Assembly (NCBI RefSeq): GCF_004379255.2
Contig: NC_056047.1
Location: 26,426,293 to 26,490,292 of the forward strand
Reading direction: 5' to 3'
Source of the DNA: Salvia splendens
Taxonomy: Eukaryota > Streptophyta > Magnoliopsida > Lamiales > Lamiaceae
DNA length: 64,000 nucleotides
The notes beneath the pieces are model-generated. The model was not told where the DNA came from. It made no database searches and saw only the letters and a program-made list of their open reading frames with translations. Shown here in pieces: positions 51,843-62,324 of this stretch (position 1 is its first letter; the number at the start of each line of letters is the position of its first letter). The translations under genes were made by a program, and so were the position numbers.

Positions 51843-52942
51843 TAATCAATAATTCTATTAAGAAGCTCGATACCCTTGTTCCAATTATAGTGATATAATG
51901 AGATCCAAATCGAGTGTCACCCGGTCTATGCAAAAAAGTTTCTTGATTTAGATCTTTACCTGAAATGATTTTCCCTTTCTCAATTCTTTCAACCATTCTA
52001 TCATATTCATATTGTCAGAGTTAGAAACATGTTGATTTTCCTTACATACAGCCACACATACCAAGTTCCTTAATTATTTCAAGTGTAGTTTCAACTTCAC
52101 ACGCATTAACTATTTCTTTTTTAATTGATGGAGCAGTCATTTGAATATTTTTGGGAGCATTTTTCAATACAACTTGACCAACTTCATCATTTCTTAAACT
52201 ATAACAATATAATAACTCCTGAAAGTTGCCCCTAGTTGAAAAAGGTGACGACTCATCATGTCCTTTATTAGCCAAACCTTGATTCAAAAGGAATCGAATA
52301 GCATCAAGAGTTGCAGTCAAACGAATCCTATATTCATTATCTTGTTTTGGACTAACTCTACTAATAATATAAGTCACACTCTTCTTTTGATTCACAAATT
52401 TTCATATTCAATTCTAGCTTTATGGTGTGAACTACCTAGTTGACCTAAAATGAGCTCTAAATCTTTCATTAGCCTTCTTCCAATTAGAGAAACCACCACT
52501 ATCAAATGCATCATCTCCCGGTGCTAAATAACCATGCTTGAAAAGAAAACACCAAAAACAATACGTAGCATCTGTTGTCGTACTATATATTCAAGCCAAA
52601 CTTAATCTTTATATCAAACAACCCTAAAACCTCTCTTATCTTTTCAATATTGATATTTTGGAAAATCATGGCCATTTGGTTGGCAAGGACCTTTGGCAAC
52701 ATAATCTCTACGAATACGATCCTGAATATTCACATCAAAACTATAAATAGAGTCTCGTGATCCGGGGTCGGCTTTAATTTTCTCTTTATCATTTCAATCT
52801 CATTCAAATTATTTTCAACTACCACATGATTTGCCTATTGTTGTGGTTCTTGCTCAACATTAGCACTAGAAGAACCGATAAAAACTCGAGGTCTTTTGTA
52901 AAGACATTTATCCATTAACCTAAAAATAAAGCAACAAAAATT
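51843..52942 (-). pseudogene. hAT (Tip100-like) transposase, N-terminal and middle parts
   Basis: Read leftward: MDKCLYKRPRVFIGSSS near 52910, then a decayed zinc-finger region whose KGPCQPNGHDFPK-type words are visible in broken frames near 52680-52740. Then comes a 117-codon frame (52042-52395) with NEYRIRLTATLDAIRFLLNQGL, GHDESSPFSTRGNFQELL, VVLKNAPKNIQMT and EIVNACEVETTLEIIKELG. After a gap follow [27 protein letters not shown] at 51890-51970. These are the TTF-type finger, DUF4371 and following blocks of plant Tip100-like hAT transposases. The catalytic core between ELG and the GKxxxGKDLNQ block is deleted. Many stops; dead. Confidence 0.85.
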
Positions 52943-53662
52943 TCAAATTTAGGTTCAATCTTAACCTTTTATCATATACTATAAAACTTTATAATCAAAT
53001 ATCATACAAGGTAAACAAAAATAAATGAATAATCCAAAGCAATTAAGCAAAACAATGTGTAAATTGGATAATATAATAATTATTGATCAATTTAGTAGCA
53101 CTATAATGTGTAAACTTAAAAAACAAATAATAGTATTAATACTAACTTAAACTTGAATATTGATCTTACATACCTCAATATGTGATTAGTTACAAGAAAC
53201 TCTCAAAAAATATTGTTGACGCCAATTGCTAATAAATTCCTTCCAACTTATGTTTTGTTGCACAAAACCTTTGAAATTCCCTTCCAAATAAATTTATGGG
53301 GGAAGAGTTTGGCTGTGTTGGGGTGGCAACTGAGGAAGGGTAACATCTGGCCAATTTCCAGGACAAGGGTGGGGTTGTCCTAGAGTTGTAAAGTGGGTAG
53401 GGCCGGCCTGGGCCAGGTGAGGCCCACCTATGTTGACACCTAGTCCGGCCCAGACCCATGTCTGAGGAAGGTTGGGTCGGGCTGGGCTGGGCTGGGCTAA
53501 GCTTTGTTCAATTTTTAATTTATGTATTTTAAAGAGATGTTAAAAATATTATATGCAAAATAAAACATATAACTTGTATTTATATAACTTGGCAATTTGG
53601 TCAGGCCATACCGGGCTAGCTCGGCCCAATTGACAAGTCCAGGTCGGACTCCCCCGACCCCA
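52943..53662. other. hAT 5' flank with CGGGCTGGG-type repeats
   Basis: Non-coding upstream of the hAT transposase. It contains GGGCCGGCCTGGGCC-type words at 53400-53460 and a GGGCTGGGCTGGGCTGGGCT run at about 53487. Such GC-rich words resemble subterminal repeats of hAT elements. I see no gene; the minus-strand frame at 53229-53459 follows the repeats. Confidence 0.4.
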
Positions 53663-53678
53663 CCTAAATTCGCCCCTG
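53663..53678 (-). repeat. hAT terminal inverted repeat (single end)
   Basis: CCTAAATTCGCCCCTG, which read on the minus strand is CAGGGGCGAATTTAGG, a typical end of Tip100-like hAT elements, about 740 bases upstream of the transposase start. The partner end was not found. Confidence 0.55.
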
Positions 53679-53689
53679 ATAATTTTATA

Positions 53690-55935
53690 TAGGGGTGTCG
53701 AAACGGGTAGCAGGTAATGGGTAATTAACGGGTATCAGGTTCCCACTACCCGATTGAAACGAGAAAAGGGATGGGATCGGGTATTTATATTTTGGATTTT
53801 GCGGGTATCGGTTGTACCCGATAGTCCCGAGGTTACCCGATTTTTTTGTATTAGCATTCTTTAATTTTAATTTTAATTATGAGGTCAGCAATGTAATTTT
53901 TTAGTATTAAGTGTGTTTTTACTTTTAATTAGGGTTACGTTTTTTGCCTTTTTCCCCTCTCTTCTCTTCTGTTCTAATCCACCGATTCTACTCCTTCGGT
54001 CTTTCCATCTGCAGCCTCCTTCCACATATATATTTTCACTATAAATTGCAAAGTACACATGAATTTTTATTCTTGAATTCTTATTTACTTTTTGTATTGA
54101 TTTCAAAAAATGTTAGGAAGGAATGGGATAAATGAAGATACTCACTTCTGCACCTACTTGCAAAGTTACAAACATATATATATACATATATATGTATTGC
54201 CATACTGGAATTTGGAATTTGGAATTGTACATATAGTATACTGTAGTTCACAATATACTATACAACACACACATGAGTATATATTTTATGCAAATAACAA
54301 CGAATAAGATATTTATAAAAAATAAAGGGCAAGTCGGGTACTCGTGGTGTCGGGTGCGGGATATCGACTTGGGTATCGGGTTATACCCGACTTAATGCAG
54401 GACGAGTACCAGGGCTGCTATTTCAGCTAAAATCGGGGTGCGATTGCTGGGGTTTGGTGCCCCTTGCACAGCGAAAGATATGCATAAATAAATAAATCAG
54501 ATCAACAGATCTATTTGACCGATTATGGGATTAATTGATTCACATGTTAAACACAAAATTGGATACAAGATGGCAAATAATAAATGTAAAATGAATTAAA
54601 TACCTAATTCATGAATTCCTACGGTTTAGAATTACCGATCTGATTCTCCAAAGAATCTTTGATTGCTTGCGCCTTCTCCACGTGATGTTCTTTGTACTGA
54701 CCCACGAACCTTCTAATCTGTATCCCGAACTCAGATTATGACCTTTGGGTGGGCAAACCTTGTCAGAATAGAAAAGGGTTTGATTAGAAAGAAGACAAAA
54801 TTTTAGTTCTGTGAAGAACTGACTTTTTCGACCACTCCCAGAGGCGAACACGGAATTTTAATTAAATTATGCTATAAATCTTCTTTCTAATCCCCTTTTA
54901 TATGGAATTATGATGGGCTAGATTAGGGATCCATGGAGGTTGGAATTGTGCAAAATCTGTTGGACTTTTACTAATTAAATTGAGCCTCAATTTAATACAA
55001 GTCCGACATAATATTATTATCAGCCACTATAGTAATATAATATCGACTGCCCGTCCAATTCCAAATTATGAGTAATACTGGTCTTACCTCTTTAATTTAT
55101 TATTTCTCGTGTTTAATATATAAATATCTATTAATTAATTCAAGTCAGTTATTTGACTTTAATAATTAATATCTTTTATTCCAAAAGTTGTCTAGTTCAA
55201 AATCTTCATTTATTATTCTGGAATAAATTCCAACCGGAGGGGTTTGTGAATAATAAAATCTTTTTCGAACACCTCTTGAGGATATAATCAAACCGGACTC
55301 ACCCAGCACACGATTCATTGCAATAACAATACTAGCACCTCTAGACATTGATCACCACTACCCAAGATATTAGGATTATTGGATTGTGAAAAATCTGCAT
55401 CATTTGATAAATCAAAGTAGTGCATAATCAATATTGTATGCTCAATGTTATATCAACAATGACTAAGAAATAACAATCACCAAGACCTCTTCTTTCAGTA
55501 AATAGCAAGAAAGACTTATCTCAACTGTTAGATACTTCAGTGCTATACCACACCAGTGTCATTTATTTCCTAAGGTAAGGAAACGTGCGGATTGACACTG
55601 CAACCTTTCACGATAGGTAGCCAAAGCCTATCTAGGTTGTGAAATTCTATTTCTCTTCTACATAGGACCAACTGCGTCACATTCTGTGAATGCCGTTCAC
55701 GACCAGTCTACTATGCAGAAATATTTGACTTGTTTGCTTCTTATACATTTAAATGTACGAGAAACATCTAATAAATGCATAAGCAAACACCAATGCAATA
55801 AAATTACTTCTTCTTGCCTTGTGTTAAAAGTGGATTGTAGAGTTTATTATCTACAACCAATTCTATCCTTGCAACATGCTCGAAATATGCTTTTCAGTGT
55901 ACTAATCCTAACAGATACCCGTTTCAACACCTCTA
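53690..55935. mobile_element. Non-autonomous hAT element with CGGGTA subterminal repeats, containing a solo LTR
   Basis: Left end TAGGGGTGTCGAAACGGGTA and right end TACCCGTTTCAACACCTCTA form terminal inverted repeats (about 18 of 20). ATTTTATA (53682-53689) and ATTTGATA (55936-55943) form an 8-bp target duplication with one change, as for hAT elements. Many CGGGTA/TACCCG words lie near both ends. Apart from the inserted solo LTR (54445-55913) the element is about 780 bp with no transposase. Confidence 0.8.
54445..55913 (-). mobile_element. Copia-type solo LTR (family X), second copy
   Basis: 1469 bp, starts TGCTGGGGTTTGGTGCCCC and ends CTAATCCTAACA, colinear with 32880-34347 over its full length with many substitutions. 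It lies inside the non-autonomous hAT near its right end. The flanks CGAT/GATAC suggest a damaged duplication. Confidence 0.8.
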
Positions 55936-55943
55936 ATTTGATA

Positions 55944-57674
55944 CTTGTAGCATATCTTTTTCATCATCTAGGGCAGAAACATATACCAATTATGTTTAAC
56001 TTATGATGATCTAGCGCGCAACCCCATCATTTACTGAATTTACGCGCAACCCATGGATTGTTCCGTTCATAATTTACTTTAAAGTAAAAAAAATAAAGAT
56101 TTGGCATTGAATGGTTGATTCTTTTTAGTATCATTAAATAGATATTAAATATGTAGGCATTAGAACATACAGTCTAGATGGATGGAGGCATTGAGACAAG
56201 ATAATTCGCGCGACCGGGCGAATTGAGGGAGGAGAAATGACCGACTGGGCATTTTGTACTGTTTTGGAAAGGTCAGAGAGTTCTCCCTACCGGGTAAAAT
56301 GAGAAAAGGAAAATGCCCGGGCCGAATTTGTGGCTTTGTGGCCGAATTTGCTCATTTTTGAGGATTTTTATTGGGTTTTCAACTCCAACTATATATACTA
56401 GTTGGTGAGACTTTCAAAGGGGGTTGAATGAATAAATTGTGTATCCCCTTTGAGGGTTTGTCCTTTTCCTATTTTTATAGGTTGCTTTTTTTTCCATCAA
56501 TTGCTAGTTGAAGTATGAATTCCATCAATTCCTAGTTCAAGTATGGATCAAGTATATGTTTGCTTCAAGGTATGTGGATCCTTGATTGTGTAGCCATGGA
56601 TAATATTAGTATGGTATATGTTTGCCTTAAGCTTTTCCATCGATGATATATCTTCATTTCCATGTTCTTCCTTTCTTTATCTTCCGTCTATTCTTGTTTA
56701 GATTCAATTTTTGTGGATCCATATCATTTTCTTCATCTATTCTTGTTTAGACATTATCTTTATCTTATCATTTTCCATTTTCTTCCTTTCTTTATCTTCC
56801 ATCTACTTTATCCTTTTCTCTCCTCTGAAAATTGAAAATCAAAATAGCTAGATCAAACACTAATTTGTGTTAATGGATCTCAATATACATGGATCCATAT
56901 CATTTTGTATCAGAGCCTAGTACCCACTAGGTGTTTGATAAATTGCTTCTTTGGGTTGGGTTTGTTGTTCTTCCGTTCCTTGTCCTTATCATGTTTTGTT
57001 GGGATGATCGAATTGATCAAATGTGGTTAGATTAAGCTGAAATTTGGTGTATATGATTTATGTTATGTGATCAAATTCTTTGCAAATTTCATCGATTTTT
57101 TTTCATTTGCCTTTTCATTTGTAGGGTTAAAATATGTTGCCCTATTCTGGCATAGTTTGGGGAAAACATGCAAATATTATCCTATTCTCAGATTTGACTA
57201 TATGAACATATTTTTCCCATAATCTAGACATGTTATGAAGCTCTCATCCAATTTGGACGTGGGGATCATAACAAAAAATTTATAAAGATCAGCCAAGTTT
57301 CATCAAAAGTTTCATCTCTTTCTTTTGTGTGTGTGCGCGCTTTAGGCCTAGATCCTTGTTGCATCTTGCTTTTATGTGCTTATGTGCTATATCGTCTTGG
57401 GTTTACTTGCTGAGGAGTATACCTTGATTGATCTATCCTTTACGAGCATCTTAATTAGGAGTTGGATTTTTTAGAGAGAGTGAACCTATCCACTACTATA
57501 TTCTAAGCCTTGTTCTGAGTGAGATTGGTGAGTGAATTTTGGGGGGATAGGGACATCTTGGGGTGAAAATCTTCTTATATCTTTCTTCTTGGGTGTGTGA
57601 GTTGTGTTTTTACTAACCGCACTTGGACTAGCTCCAAGTATATTGTCTACTTATAGTTTCAAATTATGGACGTT
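55944..57674. other. Unassigned stretch, Gypsy-like leader at its end
   Basis: No gene. TTTTGTATCAGAGCC at 56909-56923 resembles a tRNA-Met PBS with one change. The T-rich stretch before it and the leader-like sequence after it suggest a worn Gypsy element whose LTR start I cannot place. Confidence 0.35.
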
Positions 57675-58316
57675 TTGGGGCTGAAAATCACCTTGTGGGA
57701 GTTGATCAATATGGATGATATAGACAAGATCATGGGAGAGTCGGGAACTATGGAGAGAATACTGACAAGGGGTATGAGATGAATGGTGATGGAAGATATG
57801 AGGATTATAAGTGCTATAGAGGGTATAGCCAAAAGGGATATGATAGAGGTGATCATGAATCAAGGTACCATGAAGATGGGCTTGATAGAAGTGATAAAAG
57901 GGAACAAGTCTCAAGACCTCAAGAATACTATGAAAGATATAGCCGAGGGAGGTATGATATATGTGATAGAGTCAGGGTACCATAATGATGTGCTTGATAG
58001 AAAGGGTAGAAGAGAATGAGTCTGAAGGCCTCAAGAAGAGCTTCTTTTTAGATTGAATGGAGAGTATGAACGACATAAGGGGTATGTGGGACCAATTGAG
58101 AGAGACGCTCTATATAGAGCGCGGAGAGAATCTAGCTCCCGACATGATGATTGTGACAACACTCAAAGTCGCATTTTGCCATGGAAGATGGACACATCTC
58201 AACCTATCGTTACCCTGAAGACCTCTCGTGATTCTGATAGCAATCATCCTTGGAAGGTCTACACACGTGGACCACGACAGGTGGCGAATTATAATCGGTA
58301 GCCCAATCAGCAAGAA
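57675..58316 (+). pseudogene. Gypsy-like gag N-terminal remnant, Tyr/Arg/Asp-rich
   Basis: Frames at 57779-57985 and 58053-58301 are rich in Tyr, Arg, Asp and Gly (RYEDYKCYRGYSQKGYDRG, EYYERYSRGRYD, YERHKGYVGP). A roughly 120-base unit is repeated imperfectly (GGTACCATGAAGATGGGCTTGATAG at 57872 and GGTACCATAATGATGTGCTTGATAG at 57976). Such low-complexity N-termini occur in some plant Gypsy gag proteins, but no conserved domain is seen. It could also be a degraded host RNA-binding protein. Confidence 0.35.
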
Positions 58317-58335
58317 TTAAGGAGATCATGGTAAT

Positions 58336-58722
58336 TGTTGGAATTAAGGAGTTCGTTGTAAAGTGGATTGAAGATATCATAGCCAAGATTTGCTGATTGA
58401 AGATTGCAGAGATATTGGCTAATTAAAATTATTATTTCCCTTTAATAGCTCTTATCATTATCAATTATTATATTATAATAATGATGTGATTGATTGCTTA
58501 GCTTATTTAGACACTCTTGTAAACTCCTATAAAAAGGAGAGCCTTGGAGATTAGGAAAACCATCCAGAGAGATCATTGTTAGGCGGTGAGAACCATGGCC
58601 TCAATGAGGAGTTTTCCAACTCTTTTTCCCTTTCAATATAACGAGTGCCATTTTTATCAGTTCCCTGATTCTATTGTTTACTGAAATCCTTAAATCCCTG
58701 TTTTGCCTTTCACTCCATAACA
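58336..58722 (+). repeat. Short LTR of a second Ty3/Gypsy element
   Basis: 387 bp, TGTTGGAATTAAGG...CTCCATAACA, with a TATA box TATAAAAA at 58528. It is followed by AATTGGAGCGGTGAACGATGG, a leader typical of short-LTR plant Gypsy elements, and then a gag start. The matching right LTR would lie beyond the Copia insertion, outside the window. Confidence 0.6.
58528..58535 (+). promoter_or_regulatory. TATA box of the short LTR
   Basis: TATAAAAA within CTCCTATAAAAAGGAGAGCC, 190 bases into the LTR. Confidence 0.55.
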
Positions 58723-58739
58723 AATTGGAGCGGTGAACG

Positions 58740-58837
58740 ATGGTAGAAACACGTTCCTCAGGATCACGCTCAGATGACACACTCGTGCGTGTCGATGGTT
58801 TGGAGAAGGCAATGGCGGAACTTACTACTCATGTCCG
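58740..58837 (+). pseudogene. Gypsy gag N-terminus, interrupted by the Copia element
   Basis: The ATG at 58740 begins MVETRSSGSRSDD and continues LVRVDGLEKAMAELTTHVRE. This is the usual start of plant Gypsy gag proteins, with a short coiled segment. The frame is cut at 58837 by the Copia element, whose target copy is GTCCG (58833-58837). Confidence 0.65.
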
Positions 58838-59299
58838 TGAAAACATGCGATCACATTGAAGAAGAAAGAGTTCAAGCATAACTGCACAATGTAACTCATA
58901 TTTTTGAATGTTACTGATTCATTGAATTCAAACATTTGCTCAATGAGCTGACACAAATACAAAGCATTCGAACATTCTAGATCCTCATACTAATCTAACT
59001 AGTACAAGATAAACTCAATTACAATGCTTAATCATAACCGAATGTACTAAATCTCTTTCTTCTTTAATCCCTTGATCAACACATCTCTCCAAGTACATAT
59101 GTGGTCCTCCACCTTAGCTATGTTTTCTGGTACAACCACGAGCTCAGCTCGTGAGGGTGTGGTTCGTGTGGAATGAGCTGAACTCAAGCTGTCACATGAC
59201 TTCTCTCGTGCACTCCAAGCATTCACACTTTGATCTTGCTTACTCATGAGCTCTGCATTGTATGCTACCACTTCACCACCTTTGCATCCATTTCCAACA
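58838..59299 (-). repeat. Copia 3' LTR
   Basis: 462 bp, minus-strand TGTTGGAAATGG...GCATGTTTTCA, directly after a GAGAGGGCG purine tract at 59300-59308. Confidence 0.85.
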
Positions 59300-60135
59300 C
59301 GCCCTCTCAAACCGAGGGAGGCCAGAGAAACCATGCCTAATATTTGTCTGAGCTTCACGAAGGGTTGATGACTCAGAGGCTTAGTGAAAATATCAGCTAT
59401 TTGATCTGTCGTGGGCACATGCCTCAGTTCCAATTCATTGCTCAATACTTTATCTCGAACAAAATGCATATCCAGTTCAATGTGTTTGGTTCTTGCATGA
59501 AGAACTGAATTTGATGCCAAAGCAATTGCACTCATGTTGTCAACCCAAATCACTGGAGGATCCTTCTTAATCCTCAATTCACCCAGCATTGATGTAAGCC
59601 ATATCACTTCAGAAGCTGCTTGAGCAAGGCTTTTGTATTCTGCTTCAGTGCTTGATCTTGCCACCACGGTTTGCTTCTTAACACACCAAGATATGAGATT
59701 TCTTCCATGATAGGCGCATACCCCAGTTGTAGATCTTCTATCATCTACATCAGCTGCCCAGTCTGAATCAGAGAAGGCTGAGACATCACCATTTGACTTG
59801 CGGATTTGAATCCCATAATCCAGAGTGCCTGATAAGTATCTGAGAATCCTCTTAATTGCTCTCCAATGTGTATCTAGTGGAGATGCCATGTATTGACTCA
59901 CCTTATTAACAGCATAGTTGATGTCTGGTCTGGTAATGGCCGCATATTGCAGTGCTCCAACTATGCTCCTAAAAAGCTTTGGATCAGATATAGGCTCACC
60001 AATGTTTTTGATCAGTTCACTATTAGACACCATAGGAGTTGGACACCCTTTAGCTCCTCTCATATTGGCTTTCTTCAAAAGATCTTTGATGTAGTTGGAC
60101 TGACATAGGTGAAATCCATTATCAACAGTTTTCAC
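59047..60135 (-). CDS. Copia RT end and RNase H (open frame running into the 3' LTR)
   Basis: 362 codons. N-terminal part is the RT C-terminus (GAKGCPTPMV, YRSIVGALQYA-like RSIVGALQYAAITRPDI, HWRAIKRILRYLSGTLDYG). RNase H follows, with DSDWAADVDDRRSTTG, SWCVKKQTVVARSSTEAEY (catalytic Asp and Glu kept) and VDNMSAIALASN, TKHIELDMHFVRD. The frame does not end at the usual LRGG(I/V)-type position but reads on through the purine tract and 250 bases of the LTR, adding about 85 residues. Whether a stop was lost or readthrough is normal here cannot be told from one copy. Confidence 0.85.
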   Translation of the reverse strand: MKTVDNGFHLCQSNYIKDLLKKANMRGAKGCPTPMVSNSELIKNIGEPISDPKLFRSIVGALQYAAITRPDINYAVNKVSQYMASPLDTHWRAIKRILRYLSGTLDYGIQIRKSNGDVSAFSDSDWAADVDDRRSTTGVCAYHGRNLISWCVKKQTVVARSSTEAEYKSLAQAASEVIWLTSMLGELRIKKDPPVIWVDNMSAIALASNSVLHARTKHIELDMHFVRDKVLSNELELRHVPTTDQIADIFTKPLSHQPFVKLRQILGMVSLASLGLRGRVGNGCKGGEVVAYNAELMSKQDQSVNAWSAREKSCDSLSSAHSTRTTPSRAELVVVPENIAKVEDHICTWRDVLIKGLKKKEI

Positions 60136-60720
60136 AACTTAAACTCCTAGAAATAGGCTCACCTCCCCAAGATCTTTTAAAGAAAATGAAGTGTTTAATT
60201 GAGATATCACTTGTTGAATAGAGGCAAGAGCATTACCAGTAATTAACATGTCATCCACATAGATCAGAAGATATATCACCTCATGCCTTTGATGTCTATA
60301 AACATGGATGCATCTGCTCTTGATTGATGGAAGCCTAGATATAGCAAGGCATAATGCACAGTGTAAAACCAGGCTCTAGAAGCTTGCTTTAAACCATAAA
60401 TTGCTTTGTTGAGTTTACAGACCAGATGAGGGCCACCTTGCTCAAAACCCAGAGGCTGGTTCATGTATATGTCCTCTTTCAACTCACCATTCAAGAAGGC
60501 ATTGTTGACATCAAGGTGAGTGACTTGCCATCCAAGTGAGACTACTAAGCTGAGAATGAGTCTGATAGTGGTAGACTTCACAATTGGGCTAAAAGTCTCA
60601 TTGAAATCAAAGCCAGACTGTTGAGAAAAGCCTTGAGCTACTAACCTGGCCTTGTGTCTAGCAATAGCACTAGATAAGTGAAATTTGAGTTTAAAAATTC
60701 ATGTGCAACCTACAAGATTC
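60136..60720 (-). pseudogene. Copia reverse transcriptase palm, frame-shifted
   Basis: Frame 60276-60581 has [51 protein letters not shown] and stops at a TGA in IKGMR. The catalytic block (IYVDDM) lies at 60250-60261 in a shifted frame. [14 protein letters not shown] lies upstream at about 60610-60660. All RT blocks are present, but at least two frame changes break it. Confidence 0.8.
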
Positions 60721-61424
60721 TTGCCTGGGGGGAGAGTTGTTAAAATCCAAGTTTTATTATTAATAAGTGCAATAAATTCATTCAGCATAGCATATTTCCA
60801 GACAGGAATAAGCAAAGCCTCAAGGGCAGATTTAGGCAGAAGAGAGGAAACAGTGATGGTGAAAAGTCTGGGCTTGAAAATCCCAGATTTAGATCTGGTT
60901 ATCATAGAGTGGGTAGGCTGATCAGGAGCTATAGGAGAGGATGAGGTAGAACTAGCAAGAGACTGATCAGGGGAAGGAGCAGCTGGAGGATTTTCTTCAG
61001 CTTGAGGCTGAGGATGTGCATGATTAGGAACTGAGTGAGGTGTTGATGGTGGGGAAGGTGGGGGTGGTGGCTGAGGAGTGATGGGGATAGAATGAAATGA
61101 ACTAGATGAAGGTGGAAGTACTGAGACAGGTAAATCAACTGGACTGGAAGCAATAGGGGAAGGATATTGAAAAGGAAACACAGATTCATGAAAAATGATA
61201 TCTCTGGTGATGATAATAACTCTTCCATCTGGAAGAAGAGTTTTGTACCCCTTATGAGAAGGACTATATCCTAGAAAGGTCCATTTAACTGAACTAAATT
61301 GTAGCTTGTGTGTGTTGTATGGTCTAACAAAGAGAAAACACAGGCAACCAAAGACCTTTAAGACAGAATAATCAGGCTTTTGGAAGAAAAGCTTCTCAAA
61401 TGGAGAGGTGTTTTTGATGATTTT
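60699..61424 (-). pseudogene. Copia integrase C-terminal and Pro/Ser-rich linker to RT
   Basis: Frame 60699-61181 is Pro/Ser-rich (SPPSTPHSVPN) and holds THSMITRSKSGIFKPR, the conserved linker before Copia RT, then NEFIALINNKTW. Before it, VFGCLCFLFVRPYNTHKL and CVFLGYSP-type words occur in broken frames at 61240-61360. Confidence 0.75.
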
Positions 61425-62281
61425 TTATGGCATAAGGTTAATAAGATGGACTGCTGTGATGAATGCATCATCCCAGAACCGTTGAGGTAAAGAGGATTGA
61501 GCTAGAAGAGTAAGGCCAGTCTCAACTATGTGCTTATGTTTTTTCTCAGCAAGGCCATTCTGTTGTGGTGTGTGTGGACATGAGACTCTGTGAGTGATCC
61601 CAGATTCCTTAAGGAAAGGCACTAATCCTTGGAATTCACCTCCCCAATCAGATTGTAGGGTTCTAATTTTCAAACTTAAGAGGGTTTCAACCATTGCCTT
61701 AAACTGCTTGAAGACAGCAGTAACATCATTTTTGTGTTTAAGAAGGAAAATCCAAGTGTATCCGGAGAAATGATCAATAAAGGATACATAATAGGAATAG
61801 CCATTTCTAGACTTGATTGAGGAGGGTCCCCAAAGATCACTATGTATAAGCTGAAGAGGGGAATCAAATTCTGAAGTAGAGTGAGAATATGGCAGTCTAT
61901 GAGATTTTGAGACAGAACAAGGAAAACAAAGAGATTCATTTCATTATAAGGGATATTACAACTGTTTAGAGCAAGCTTCACTACATCAAGAGTAGGATGT
62001 CCTAATCTACTGTGCCATAGAGACAAGTCCTGACTAGAAACATAAGGTGAACTACTGCTGGAGTCGGCTAAACTCAGAGAATGAACAGCTGGGGAGCCTT
62101 GATTGGAAGAAGATTTGGAGCTAGTGCTTCTCTTGATTAGGGAATGATCTACTAGAAAATGATAAAGGCCTCTCTCAAGGGTTCCTTTTAGCACAACCTC
62201 CCTGGTGCTCAGATCCTTTACAAAACAAAAATTTGGGTGAAATTCAAAAAAGACAGAGTTGTCTTGTGCAAACTTGGACAC
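61425..62281 (-). pseudogene. Copia integrase core
   Basis: Frame 61676-62281 has LSLWHSRLGHPTLDVV, start of the HHCC finger. It is then shifted; the rest of the finger and DLWGPS appear in a neighbouring frame. Frame 61425-61694 holds LQSDWGGEFQGLVPFL with the second catalytic Asp and HTPQQNGLAEKKHKHI with the Glu, then LLAQSSLPQRFWDDAFI. It ends at a stop after LINLMP. Core residues remain but the frame is broken at least once. Confidence 0.8.
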
Positions 62282-62324
62282 ACTAAGCAGATTTTTAGTA
62301 GTGTTAGGAACATGTAAGAGGCTT

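Noticed and set aside
51870..51900. Sequence resembling an inverted PBS/LTR border (GCTCGATACCCTTGTTCC)
   Set aside because: Too diverged from a tRNA-Met site, and the neighbouring sequence reads as hAT transposase, so a second Copia border is not supported.
53229..53459. Proline/arginine-rich minus-strand frame
   Set aside because: Follows GGCCTGGGCC-type repeats in the hAT flank; chance frame.
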